64,000 bases of DNA from CAXSBR01 sp964252015. Its GTDB lineage: Bacteria > Actinomycetota > Actinomycetes > Mycobacteriales > Jatrophihabitantaceae. Of the stretch, positions 49,983 through 57,433 are shown piece after piece (the first letter of the stretch is position 1; the number at the start of each line of letters is the position of its first letter). The stretch is from assembly GCA_964252015.1 (NCBI GenBank), contig CAXULW010000015.1:13128-77127 (forward strand), written 5' to 3'. The notes under the pieces are model-generated. The model made no database searches, was not told where the DNA came from, and saw only the letters and a program-made list of their open reading frames with translations. The translations under genes were made by a program, and so were the position numbers.

Positions 49983-51332
49983 GTGGTGAGCGGAACCGAC
50001 CTGGTCTGGCTGATCCTGGCCGTCTGCCTGGTGCCGATCGGGGGCGCCTTGGCGTGCATCGACTCGGCGCTCACCCGGATCTCGGTGGCCCAGGTGGAGG
50101 AGCTGGTCCGCACCGGCCGGCGGGGCGCGCGGTCGCTGCGGATCGTGGTGGCCGACCGCGCCCGTTACACCAACCTGCTGTTGTTGCTGCGAATGTTCGC
50201 CGAGGTCACCGCGACCGTCCTGGTCGTCATCGTCGCCCGGGCCGCGTTCGGCACCGGCTTCCTGGTCGTGCTGGGCACGGTCGCGGTCATGGTCGTCGTG
50301 TCCTACGTCCTGATCGGGGTCGGGCCGCGCACGACCGGGCGACAGCATCCGTACCCGGTGGCCCTGGGCAGCGCCGGGCTGGTGCGGATGCTCGGGCGGA
50401 TGTTCGGCCCGCTGCCCAAGCTGCTCATCCTGGTCGGCAACGCGGTGACGCCCGGTCGGGGCCTGCGCGAAGGACCGTTCTCCTCCGAGGTCGAGCTGCG
50501 CGAACTGGTCGACATGGCCGAAGCGCGGTCGGTCATCGAGCACGACGAGCGCGACATGATCCAGTCGGTGTTCGAGCTGAGCGACACGATCGCCCGCGAG
50601 GTCATGGTGCCGCGCACCGACGTGGTGTGGGTCGAGCGGGGCAAGACCGTCCCGCAGGCCCTGGCGCTGGCGCTGCGCAGCGGGTTCTCCCGCATCCCCG
50701 TGATCGGGGAGAACGTCGACGACATCGTCGGCATCGTCAACCTCAAGGACCTGGCCCGGCGCGCGCAGGATCCGGAGAACGCGCGGCTGACCAAGGTGGA
50801 CGACGTCATGCGCCCGCCCACGTTCGTCCCGGAGTCCAAGCCGATCGACGCCCTGCTGCGCGAGATGCAGGCCCAGCGGGCCCACCTGGTCGTCATCATC
50901 GACGAGTACGGCGGCACCGCGGGCGTGGTCTCGATGGAGGACATCGTCGAGGAGATCGTTGGCGAGATCACTGACGAGTACGACACCGAAACCGCACCCA
51001 TCGAGCGCATCGACGCGGACACGGTGCGGCTGACCGCCCGGTCACCGGTGGAGGATCTGCGGGAGCTGTTCGGCGTCGAAGTCCACAGCGGTGACGACGT
51101 GGAGACGATCGGCGGCCTGCTGGCCCAAGCGCTCGGGCGGGTGCCACTGCCGGGCGCCAGCGCCGAGGTGCACGGCCTGGAACTGCTGGCCGAGAGCTCC
51201 GGGGGACGGCGCAACCACATCGACACCGTGCTGGTCCGGCGCCTGCGTGAACCGGGCTCGGACGGCGACGACCTGCGCGAAGACGACGACGTCCGGGCCG
51301 AGCGCACCGAGATCCACGAGATCGTGTCGTGA
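49983..51332 (+). CDS. CorC/HlyC-type CBS-domain membrane protein
   Basis: 449 residues: CNNM/DUF21 domain with three to four membrane helices (about 5-160), then two CBS domains (about 190-310, MVPRTDVVWVERGKTVPQALALALRSGFSRIPVIGEN; VMRPPTFVPESKP), an acidic helix EYGGTAGVVSMEDIVEEIVGEITDEYD and the CorC_HlyC domain. Family members take part in magnesium/cobalt transport or efflux. GTG 49983 has GGGGGG upstream; an ATG at 49968 in the palindrome arm is an alternative. Equivalent to Rv2366c. Confidence 0.9.
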   Translation: MVSGTDLVWLILAVCLVPIGGALACIDSALTRISVAQVEELVRTGRRGARSLRIVVADRARYTNLLLLLRMFAEVTATVLVVIVARAAFGTGFLVVLGTVAVMVVVSYVLIGVGPRTTGRQHPYPVALGSAGLVRMLGRMFGPLPKLLILVGNAVTPGRGLREGPFSSEVELRELVDMAEARSVIEHDERDMIQSVFELSDTIAREVMVPRTDVVWVERGKTVPQALALALRSGFSRIPVIGENVDDIVGIVNLKDLARRAQDPENARLTKVDDVMRPPTFVPESKPIDALLREMQAQRAHLVVIIDEYGGTAGVVSMEDIVEEIVGEITDEYDTETAPIERIDADTVRLTARSPVEDLRELFGVEVHSGDDVETIGGLLAQALGRVPLPGASAEVHGLELLAESSGGRRNHIDTVLVRRLREPGSDGDDLREDDDVRAERTEIHEIVS

Positions 51333-51664
51333 GCGGCACGGACCCAGCGCTGGATCCTGGACCTTTGCCACCGGAGGACGCCAAGCTGGTCACGCTGGCG
51401 CGTGCGGCCCGGGCCCGGCAGGCGGCCCGCCAAGGCGCCGCCGTGCGCGACACGGACGGGCGGACCTACTCGGCCACCACGGTGTCGCTGGCGTCGTTGT
51501 CGCTGTCGGCCCTGCAGGTGGCCGTGGCCATGGCCGTGTCCTCGGGCGCGCCCGGCCTGGAGGCGGCCGTGATCGTCGGTGACGACACCTCCGACGACGC
51601 CGGCGCCGCCGCGGTGGCCGACCTGGCTCCGAACGCGCCGGTCCTGCGCGCCAGCCCGCGCTAA
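51329..51664 (+). CDS. Cytidine-deaminase-like protein lacking zinc ligands
   Basis: 111 residues corresponding to the small protein between CorC-like and era in actinobacteria (Rv2365c). LVTLARAARARQAARQGAAVRDTDGRTYSATTVSLASLSLSALQVAVAMAVSSGA follows the beginning of cytidine deaminases, but the catalytic (H/C)AE and PCxxC motifs are absent, so no deaminase activity is expected. Its GTG overlaps the previous stop (GTGA). Role unknown. Confidence 0.78.
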   Translation: MSGTDPALDPGPLPPEDAKLVTLARAARARQAARQGAAVRDTDGRTYSATTVSLASLSLSALQVAVAMAVSSGAPGLEAAVIVGDDTSDDAGAAAVADLAPNAPVLRASPR

Positions 51665-51668
51665 CCGC

Positions 51669-51710
51669 TTTTGGTCACCCACCACCGGATACGAGTGTCG
51701 GTGACCAAAG
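51669..51710. terminator. Palindrome after the deaminase-like gene
   Basis: TTTGGTCACC (51670-51679) pairs with GGTGACCAAA (51700-51709) around a 20-nt loop containing GGATACGAG. It shares TTTTGGTCA...ATACG...TGACCAAA with the element at 42413. Probable terminator before the trpS leader. Confidence 0.6.
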
Positions 51711-51763
51711 TTGAGGGTGGAAGTCGCTTGCGGTCGGCGCCGGGTTTGGCGACGATCAGGTCC

Positions 51764-51814
51764 ATGTCCCGCGTCCGTGTCAGCTGGTGGCGCTCGCCCG
51801 TTCGGCGACCCTGA
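51764..51814 (+). CDS. Tryptophan leader peptide (16 codons) before trpS
   Basis: ATG 51764 to TGA 51812-51814: M-S-R-V-R-V-S-W-W-R-S-P-V-R-R-P. Tandem TGG codons at positions 8-9 in a short ORF upstream of a tryptophanyl-tRNA synthetase are typical of ribosome-mediated transcription attenuation; Streptomyces coelicolor is known to control an auxiliary, indolmycin-resistant TrpRS gene this way. Trp is the rarest residue, so two in sixteen, adjacent and upstream of trpS, is unlikely by chance. Confidence 0.75.
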   Translation: MSRVRVSWWRSPVRRP

Positions 51815-51821
51815 CCACTGA

Positions 51822-51859
51822 CGTCCTGGGCTGCCCTGTCGCGGCAGCCACCCGGGACG
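51822..51859 (+). promoter_or_regulatory. Attenuator-like hairpin in the trpS leader
   Basis: CGTCC-TGG-(G)CTGCC pairs with GGCAG-CCA-(CCCG)-GGACG around loop CTGTCGC, giving about 13 bp with small bulges, 8 nt after the leader stop and 55 nt before the trpS ATG. A mutually exclusive upstream pairing with the Trp-codon region was not mapped. Confidence 0.55.
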
Positions 51860-51914
51860 ATTGCCCCGCCAAGCCACCTCGACCGGTCGGCCTCCGCACC
51901 CAGGGAGACCTGCC

Positions 51915-52997
51915 ATGTCCGATACCACCGCATCACAACTAGCCACCCTCGAGCGCAGTACCGCGCTGGAGCACCGGATCAGCGCCGACCCGCACCGGTT
52001 CCGGGTGCTGACCGGTGATCGTCCGACCGGCCCGCTGCACATCGGGCACTACTTCGGCACCCTGGCCAACCGGGTCCGGCTGCAGAACCTCGGCGTCGAG
52101 ATGATCGTCCTGATCGCCGACTACCAGGTCATGACCGACCGCGCGGCCGGGCAGCAGCTGGCGGCCACGGTCCGCGGTCTGGTCGCCGACTACCTCGCCG
52201 CCGGCATCGATCCGGACCGGGCCACGATCTTCACCCACAGCGCCGTACCCGCGCTCAACGAGCTGGTCCTGCCGTTCCTGAGCCTGATCAGCGACGCCGA
52301 ACTGCACCGCAATCCCACGGTCAAGGCGGAGACCGAGGCGACCGGCAAACCGCCGACCGGGCTCATGCTGACCTACCCCGTCCACCAGGCCGCCGACATC
52401 CTGTTCTGCCAGGCCAACCTCGTTCCCGTCGGGCTCGACCAGCTCCCGCACCTGGAGACCACCCGGCTCGTCGCGCGTCGGTTCAACGAGCGCTACGGCC
52501 GGCTGTTTCCCGAGCCGGACGCCCTGCTCACCGATACCCCGATGCTGCCCGGACTGGACGGCAAGAAGATGAGCAAGACCCATGGCAACGGCATCGCGCT
52601 GCGGGCCACCGAGGATCAGACCGCGGCCCTGATCCGCCGCGCCCCCACCGACAGCGAACGCCGCATCACCTACGACCCGTCCGCACGACCGGCCGTGGCC
52701 AGCCTGCTCGACCTGCTGGCCGCCGCCACCGACCAGGACCCGCGCGAGCTCGCCGACGAGATCGGCGACCGTGGCGCGGGAGGTCTGAAACAGGCACTCA
52801 CCGAAGCGGTCAACGAGCTCCTGCGCCCCTTGCGCCGGCGCCGGGCCGGCATCGCCGACGACCATGCCTACCTCGACGCCGTGCTGGACGCAGGCAACGA
52901 CCGAGCCCGTCAGTTGGCCGAGCCCACCCTCACCGCCGTGCACGACGCGCTCGGCATGACGTACGCCAACCGGAGCGGCGGCCGCGGCGCCTGCTGA
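51915..52997 (+). CDS. trpS: Tryptophanyl-tRNA synthetase, probably auxiliary form
   Basis: 360-residue class I synthetase. HIGH motif as HIGH at 42-45 (GDRPTGPLHIGHYFG), Trp pocket loop DYQVMTDR, and KMSKT at 218-222 (LDGKKMSKTHGN). ATG 51915 follows AGGGAGACC. The gene is not part of the conserved corC-era neighbourhood, and the leader control suggests an inducible second enzyme such as indolmycin-resistant TrpRS types, but a sole housekeeping copy cannot be excluded from this window. Confidence 0.93.
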   Translation: MSDTTASQLATLERSTALEHRISADPHRFRVLTGDRPTGPLHIGHYFGTLANRVRLQNLGVEMIVLIADYQVMTDRAAGQQLAATVRGLVADYLAAGIDPDRATIFTHSAVPALNELVLPFLSLISDAELHRNPTVKAETEATGKPPTGLMLTYPVHQAADILFCQANLVPVGLDQLPHLETTRLVARRFNERYGRLFPEPDALLTDTPMLPGLDGKKMSKTHGNGIALRATEDQTAALIRRAPTDSERRITYDPSARPAVASLLDLLAAATDQDPRELADEIGDRGAGGLKQALTEAVNELLRPLRRRRAGIADDHAYLDAVLDAGNDRARQLAEPTLTAVHDALGMTYANRSGGRGAC

Positions 52998-53019
52998 GGC
53001 GCTGCCTACCTTTAGTCGG

Positions 53020-53025
53020 TACTTT
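53020..53025 (+). promoter_or_regulatory. Possible -10 element for the 53.0 kb hypothetical gene
   Basis: TACTTT ends 8 nt before ATG 53034. Confidence 0.35.
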
Positions 53026-53033
53026 GGGGCGGT

Positions 53034-53411
53034 ATGGACGAGCACCGGGCCCAATACGTCGTCGACTCGATGCGCGAGCGGGGCATCGACGCGCACACCG
53101 AGCGGGCCGGGGTGTACCAATTCGGGGTCCGGGTGCCGCTGCCGGGCGGGCGGCAGGCCATCTGGGACACCGACGGCACCGCCGGGCTGGAGGCGCAGGT
53201 GATGCGCGACGGCATGCTCGTCGGCTTCGTGCCGTCCATCGAGGGTTCCGAGGACTTCGACGACGCCGCCGTCCTGGACGCGATCCTGCGCACCGACTAC
53301 GACCAGCCGATCGCCCGCTCCCGCCCGACCGCCCCGCCGCCGTCGGCGCCCCTGCCGGTCGAAGGCGGCGTCTTCCGGCGTTTCTTCGGCGGGTTCCGCT
53401 CCGCTCGCTGA
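53034..53411 (+). CDS. Hypothetical small protein
   Basis: 125 residues, soluble, acidic middle. MDEHRAQYVVDSMRERGIDAHTERAGVYQFGVRVPLPGGRQAIWDTDG suggests an alternating beta/alpha fold of about 90 residues followed by a Pro-rich linker and a basic FRRFFGGFRSAR end. No family recognised. The following palindrome (53425-53478) probably ends its transcript. Confidence 0.6.
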   Translation: MDEHRAQYVVDSMRERGIDAHTERAGVYQFGVRVPLPGGRQAIWDTDGTAGLEAQVMRDGMLVGFVPSIEGSEDFDDAAVLDAILRTDYDQPIARSRPTAPPPSAPLPVEGGVFRRFFGGFRSAR

Positions 53412-53424
53412 CCCGCTCCACCCC

Positions 53425-53478
53425 CGGTTTGTGGTGGCAACTGACCCACCCAAGTGGGTCAGTTGCCACCACAAACCG
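53425..53478. terminator. Perfect 25-bp palindrome
   Basis: Left arm 53425-53449 (begins CGGTTTGTGGTGGCAACTGA), loop CCAA, right arm the exact reverse complement 53454-53478. Very strong hairpin between two same-strand genes; shares AACTGACCC/GGGTCAGTT with the 42413 element. Confidence 0.85.
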
Positions 53479-53512
53479 TGAGCGGGGGCGGTGGTTCGGG
53501 CATGATTCGGCC

Positions 53513-54367
53513 ATGACACCGGCGCCCATCTGGACCCAGAGCTGGCTCACCGCTTCGGACGGGGTCCAGCTGGCGGTGTACACGGCCGGGCCCGACGACG
53601 CCCCGGCGATCGTGGTGGTGCACGGCTACCCCGACGACCACAGCGTGTGGAACCCGGTCGCGGCCGAGCTGGCCCACGATTTCCGCGTGGTCGCCTACGA
53701 CGTGCGCGGCGCCGGTGCATCCGACGTTCCCCCGGCGCGCAACGCCTACCGGACCGAGCAGCTGGCCGACGATCTCAGCAGGGTCGCCGCCACCACCGGC
53801 GACGCGCCGGTGCACCTGCTCGCCCACGACTGGGGTTCCATCCAGGCCTGGCGCGCGGCCACGGACGACGACGCGCCCACCAGATACGCCTCCCTCACCT
53901 CGGTCTCCGGCCCTGATCAGGCCTACGCCGCCGCCTGGCTGAGCACGGCCTGGCGCACCAACCGCGGCGCCATGCTCAAGCAGGCCGCGTCGTCCTGGTA
54001 CGTCGGGATGTTCCTCCTGCCGGTCGTGCCCAACCTGCTCTGGAGCAGTGGCCTCGGCCGGCGGCTGCTGCCGAAGTCGGCGCCGGCGCGTTCGATCCCC
54101 GACGCCGTGCACGGGCTCAGCCTGTACCGGGCCAACTTCGGCCCGCGGTCGCAAGGCACCCCGCGCCCGTGCCTCATCCCGGTCCAGGTGCTGGCCCCGC
54201 GTCACGACGAGTACCTCACCCACGCCTTCGTCACCCAGGCGCCGCAGCCCTTTGTGCGCGACCTGCGGGTGTCCCAGATCGAGGGCGGCCACTGGGGTTT
54301 CGTCACCCACCCGGAACGCCTGCTCGAGCCGGTCCGCGCCTTCCTGGCCGAGCTGGGCGAGGACTGA
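53513..54367 (+). CDS. Alpha/beta hydrolase, epoxide-hydrolase-like
   Basis: 284 residues. Oxyanion motif VVHGYPDDHSVWNPV (HGxP), nucleophile Asp in LLAHDWGSIQAWRA, final His in EGGHWGFVTHPERL. An Asp nucleophile in H-D-W-G-S and the HGYP motif are typical of epoxide hydrolases and haloalkane-dehalogenase relatives rather than esterases. No signal peptide. ATG 53513. Substrate unknown. Confidence 0.85.
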   Translation: MTPAPIWTQSWLTASDGVQLAVYTAGPDDAPAIVVVHGYPDDHSVWNPVAAELAHDFRVVAYDVRGAGASDVPPARNAYRTEQLADDLSRVAATTGDAPVHLLAHDWGSIQAWRAATDDDAPTRYASLTSVSGPDQAYAAAWLSTAWRTNRGAMLKQAASSWYVGMFLLPVVPNLLWSSGLGRRLLPKSAPARSIPDAVHGLSLYRANFGPRSQGTPRPCLIPVQVLAPRHDEYLTHAFVTQAPQPFVRDLRVSQIEGGHWGFVTHPERLLEPVRAFLAELGED

Positions 54368-54424
54368 CGGCGGCCGCCACCTCCGCCCTGGTCCGGCGCC
54401 GCTGCGTATGGCAGGCTGCCGCCT

Positions 54425-55417
54425 GTGACTGGCCTTGTCGACGATGCCACCCGCATCGAGTGCCAGTGGTGTCACGCCCAGAGCCCGACCACCGCGACCA
54501 GCTGCGATCGGTGCGGCGCGCCGTTGGACGTGCGCAACGCGGTCAGCGACTCGGGCTGGCGGCAGGCCCCACGACTGAGGGACGCGACCAAGATCCCGTT
54601 CGGGGTGAACAGCAGCGTCGAGGTGGACGGCCGGGTCGTGCCCGTGGTCGAGGTGACGCTGAACCAGCCCGACACCGTGTTCTTCGAGCACCACGTCATG
54701 TTCTGGAAGCACGACAGCGTGCCCATGTCGGTGATGACCGCGCCGGGCGGGGCGCGGCGCCTGCTCGGTGACCTGCCGTTCGTGCTCAGCGTGGCCCACG
54801 GACCCGGGCGGCTGGCGTTCTCCCGTGACGCGGGCGGCGCCGTGGTGGTGCTGCCCGTGGATCCCGGGATACGGATCGACGTGCGCGGTCACGCGCTGCT
54901 GCTGGCCACCGGCAGCCTGACCTACACGTTCGTCAAGGTGCCGGGATTGCGCACCATGCTGATGGCCGGCACCGGTATGTACCTGGACCAGTTCACGGCC
55001 ACGACGGCCGATCCCGGGCTGCTCGTCCTGCACGGCTACGGCACCGTTTTCGAGCGGACGCTGGCCGCGGGCGAATCCATCCAGCTCGAGCCAGGAGCCT
55101 TTCTGTACAAGGACAGCGCCGTCGGCATGGAGGTGGTCACCGTCGACGTCGCCCCTCCCGCCGACGGTTCCGGCTCAGGTGGCGGGCAGGCGGTGGCCAG
55201 CGCCCAGCAGTTCGCCGGTCGCGGTCTGCGGGGCTTCAAAGCCGCCCGCGAGCTGATGTCCGGCGGGGTGGCCGGTGCGGCCGGGCAGCTGCTCACCGGG
55301 GGCGGATCGGGGCTGGCCAACGTCTTCTCGTCCAACTCGAAGGTCAGCCTCATGCGCCTGACCGGGCCGGGCCGGATCGGAATGCAGTCCATGTACCGGC
55401 ACCGGCGAACGGACTGA
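54425..55417 (+). CDS. AIM24-family protein with N-terminal zinc ribbon (paralogue 1)
   Basis: 330 residues. A zinc ribbon of C13-x2-C16-x10-C27-x2-C30 precedes an AIM24 beta-sandwich domain (about 45-245; PVVEVTLNQPDTVFFEHHVMFW, GPGRLAFSRDAGG, HGYGTVFERTLAAGESIQLEPGAFLY, KVSLMRLTGPGRIGMQSM). A ~60-residue Gly/Ala-rich helical insert near 240-300 is peculiar to this copy. AIM24 relatives affect membranes or cell envelopes, mechanism unknown. GTG 54425. The neighbour is a second copy. Confidence 0.85.
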   Translation: MTGLVDDATRIECQWCHAQSPTTATSCDRCGAPLDVRNAVSDSGWRQAPRLRDATKIPFGVNSSVEVDGRVVPVVEVTLNQPDTVFFEHHVMFWKHDSVPMSVMTAPGGARRLLGDLPFVLSVAHGPGRLAFSRDAGGAVVVLPVDPGIRIDVRGHALLLATGSLTYTFVKVPGLRTMLMAGTGMYLDQFTATTADPGLLVLHGYGTVFERTLAAGESIQLEPGAFLYKDSAVGMEVVTVDVAPPADGSGSGGGQAVASAQQFAGRGLRGFKAARELMSGGVAGAAGQLLTGGGSGLANVFSSNSKVSLMRLTGPGRIGMQSMYRHRRTD

Positions 55418-55455
55418 CCCGATGACCACTGACGGACTGGGCCGATGACGACCAC
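55408..55455 (+). repeat. Duplicated start region between the two AIM24 genes
   Basis: ACGGACTGACCCGATGACCA and ACGGACTGGGCCGATGACGA lie 23 bp apart. The first ATG (55422) opens an 8-codon mini-ORF ending TGA at 55446-55448, overlapping the real start ATG 55445. Confidence 0.8.
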
Positions 55456-56410
55456 CACCTACACGTGTCCCTACTGCCGCCAACCCTCCGACGGCGGCGC
55501 CGAGAGTTGCCCGGTCTGCGGTGCACCGGTGGACATCGCCCGGCGGACCACGTCGGGCGGGTGGCTGGAACTGCCCGGGATCGCCGACATGACCCGGATC
55601 CAGGCCGGTCATTCATCGGTCGAGATCGAAGGTGAGGTGGCCCCGGTCGCGGACTGGAACCTGGGCCCGGGCGACACCGTCTACTTCCCGCACCACAAGC
55701 TGTTGTGGCAGGACGCCGCGGTGACCCTGAGCGCCATGCCGATGAGCAAACCGTTCACCCGGATGCGGGCCGGGCTGCCGATGGTGATGGCCCAGGCCAC
55801 CGGGCCCGGGCACGTCGCGTTCTCCCACGACGCCGCCGGCGAGCTCATCGCCGTCCCGCTACCGGCGGGCGGGTCGGTGGACGTGACCGAGCACCGGCTC
55901 GTCGTCGCCACCGCCGGAGTCGGGTTCGACTGGAACGAAGCCAACATCTGGTACTCGACCTCGGGGCGAGATTCCGGCGGTGCGGGGGCCGGGGTCGGGT
56001 TGCTCAAGTTCGGGCTCGACATGGCCGGTATGGACGGCGACAACGACCGCAACGAGACGGAGTGGCATTACCCGATGGGGCGCTACCTCGACCGCTTCAC
56101 CGCCGGCGCGCAGCCGGGGCTGGTCATGCTCGGCGTCGGGGGCAGCGCGTTCGTACGTGATCTGGCCGAGGGGGAGACGATCCTGGTCAAGCCGCCGGCG
56201 ATGCTGTTCAAGGACCCGTCGGTGGCCATGCAGTTGCACGTCGAGTACCCGCACGCGGGCGTGCAGTTCTGGCGCCGTTGGGGCAACCGCTACCTGTGGC
56301 TGCGGTTGTGGGGGCCGGGCCGGGTCGGGTTGGAATCGGCGTACGAGTCCGAGGACGATCCGGGCACCGACTTCCAGTCCACGTCCCAGTACACGCAGCA
56401 CACGTGGTGA
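55445..56410 (+). CDS. AIM24-family protein with N-terminal zinc ribbon (paralogue 2)
   Basis: 321 residues. Zinc ribbon C8-x2-C11-x10-C22-x2-C25, then an AIM24 domain aligned with paralogue 1 across its length: APVADWNLGPGDTVYFPHHKLLW, GPGHVAFSHDAAGELIAVPL, GVGGSAFVRDLAEGETILVKPPAMLFKD, LWGPGRVGLESAYES. It has a different insert (SGRDSGGAGAGVGLLKFGLD). ATG 55445 is coupled to an upstream mini-ORF. The two genes look like an old tandem duplication. Confidence 0.85.
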   Translation: MTTTTYTCPYCRQPSDGGAESCPVCGAPVDIARRTTSGGWLELPGIADMTRIQAGHSSVEIEGEVAPVADWNLGPGDTVYFPHHKLLWQDAAVTLSAMPMSKPFTRMRAGLPMVMAQATGPGHVAFSHDAAGELIAVPLPAGGSVDVTEHRLVVATAGVGFDWNEANIWYSTSGRDSGGAGAGVGLLKFGLDMAGMDGDNDRNETEWHYPMGRYLDRFTAGAQPGLVMLGVGGSAFVRDLAEGETILVKPPAMLFKDPSVAMQLHVEYPHAGVQFWRRWGNRYLWLRLWGPGRVGLESAYESEDDPGTDFQSTSQYTQHTW

Positions 56411-56435
56411 CGGTGTTGATTCGACCGTGGTGACG

Positions 56436-56813
56436 ATGGACGATGTGACGGCACTGGTTTCCGCGTTGCCAGAGGTGACCGAAGGGGCGAGCTACGGCCA
56501 CCGGGCCTGGTCGGTGCGCGGCAAGACGTTCGCCTGGGAACGCCCGTTCTCCAAGGCGGACATCAAGCGCTTCGGCGACCAGGCGCCGCCGACCGGACCC
56601 ATCGTCGCGGTTCGCCTGGCCGACCTGGGCGAGAAGGAAGCGATCCTGGCCACCGGCACCAAGGGTTTCTTCACCATCAGCCACTTCGACAACTACCCGG
56701 CGTTTCTGATTCAGCTGGACCGGGTCACGAAGAAGGCGCTGCGGGAGGCGTTGGTCGATGGTTGGCTGGCGTGCGCGCCGCCCGCGCTGGCCGAGGACTA
56801 TTTGAAACGTTAA
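56436..56813 (+). CDS. MmcQ/YjbR-family protein
   Basis: 125 residues with the YjbR fold (CyaY-like, DNA-binding helix): TALVSALPEVTEGASYGHRAWSVRGKTFAWERPF, then VAVRLADLGEKEAILATG and FDNYPAFLIQLDRVTKKALREALVDGWLA. Function unknown. ATG 56436 (or GTG 56427/56430). Its TAA overlaps the TAA of the opposite-strand DUF1697 gene by 4 nt (TTAA). Confidence 0.82.
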   Translation: MDDVTALVSALPEVTEGASYGHRAWSVRGKTFAWERPFSKADIKRFGDQAPPTGPIVAVRLADLGEKEAILATGTKGFFTISHFDNYPAFLIQLDRVTKKALREALVDGWLACAPPALAEDYLKR

Positions 56814-57337
56814 AGCTTGTCGACCAGCTTGGCCATCATCGTCGTGTTGCGCGCCGTCGTCGGGTTGTCCGGCAGCGCCTGGAGCCACCGCCTCGGCCCG
56901 AGCGTGGTCTCGGTCGACTTGGACCGGATCAACCAGTGCACGTCACGGCCGACGACCACGCACTTGTCATGATCGTTGGACATCGCTTCGACGTTCTTCT
57001 TGTCCGCGGCCGACATGCGTTTCTGCGTTAACAGGACGAAGTGGGTGTGCCCGGCCGCGATGGGTCCGAACGGCTGGTCCTGCGCCAGGGCCCGGACCTG
57101 AGTCGCGGAGCGGACGAACGTGGTCACCTCGAAGCCGAACACGTCTTCGAGCTCGGCCCGGATTGCTTGCTCGCACGCAGAAGCCTTGTCAGCACTGGTG
57201 AACAGCAGGTTGCCACTGTTGACAAAGCTGCCGACATCGTCGTAACCGACCCGCGTCAGCGCGTCGCGCGCGAGGGCCATCGGCACCCGCCGCTTGCCGA
57301 GGTTCACCGCGCGCAGGAAGGCCACGTAGCGCGTCAC
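56810..57337 (-). CDS. DUF1697 family protein
   Basis: 175 residues matching DUF1697 along the length: YVAFLRAVNLGKRRVPMALARDAL, VGSFVNSGNLLFTS, FVRSATQVRALAQDQPFG and a final ARNTTMMAKLVDKL. Two alpha/beta subdomains; activity unknown. GTG 57337-57335. Divergent from era across a 96-bp gap that holds a large hairpin. Confidence 0.88.
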   Translation of the reverse strand: MTRYVAFLRAVNLGKRRVPMALARDALTRVGYDDVGSFVNSGNLLFTSADKASACEQAIRAELEDVFGFEVTTFVRSATQVRALAQDQPFGPIAAGHTHFVLLTQKRMSAADKKNVEAMSNDHDKCVVVGRDVHWLIRSKSTETTLGPRRWLQALPDNPTTARNTTMMAKLVDKL

Positions 57338-57351
57338 CGTCCGATTATCTC

Positions 57352-57401
57352 GATCCGGGTGCACGGGTGGACCCGTGGGTGTCCACGTGTGCACCCGGAT
57401 C
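57352..57401. repeat. 21-bp imperfect palindrome in the DUF1697-era divergent region
   Basis: GATCCGGGTGCAC-GG-GTGGAC, 8-nt loop, GTCCAC-GT-GTGCACCCGGATC: 19 of 21 pairs match. Because the genes diverge it is not a terminator; an operator or mRNA 5' hairpin is more likely. Confidence 0.7.
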
Positions 57402-57433
57402 CCGCCGGTGAACGAGAGTGCGAGAATGATCGG

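Noticed and set aside
51861..51914. In-frame upstream extension of trpS
   Set aside because: ATG 51915 has a strong ribosome site and the upstream codons fall in the attenuator hairpin.
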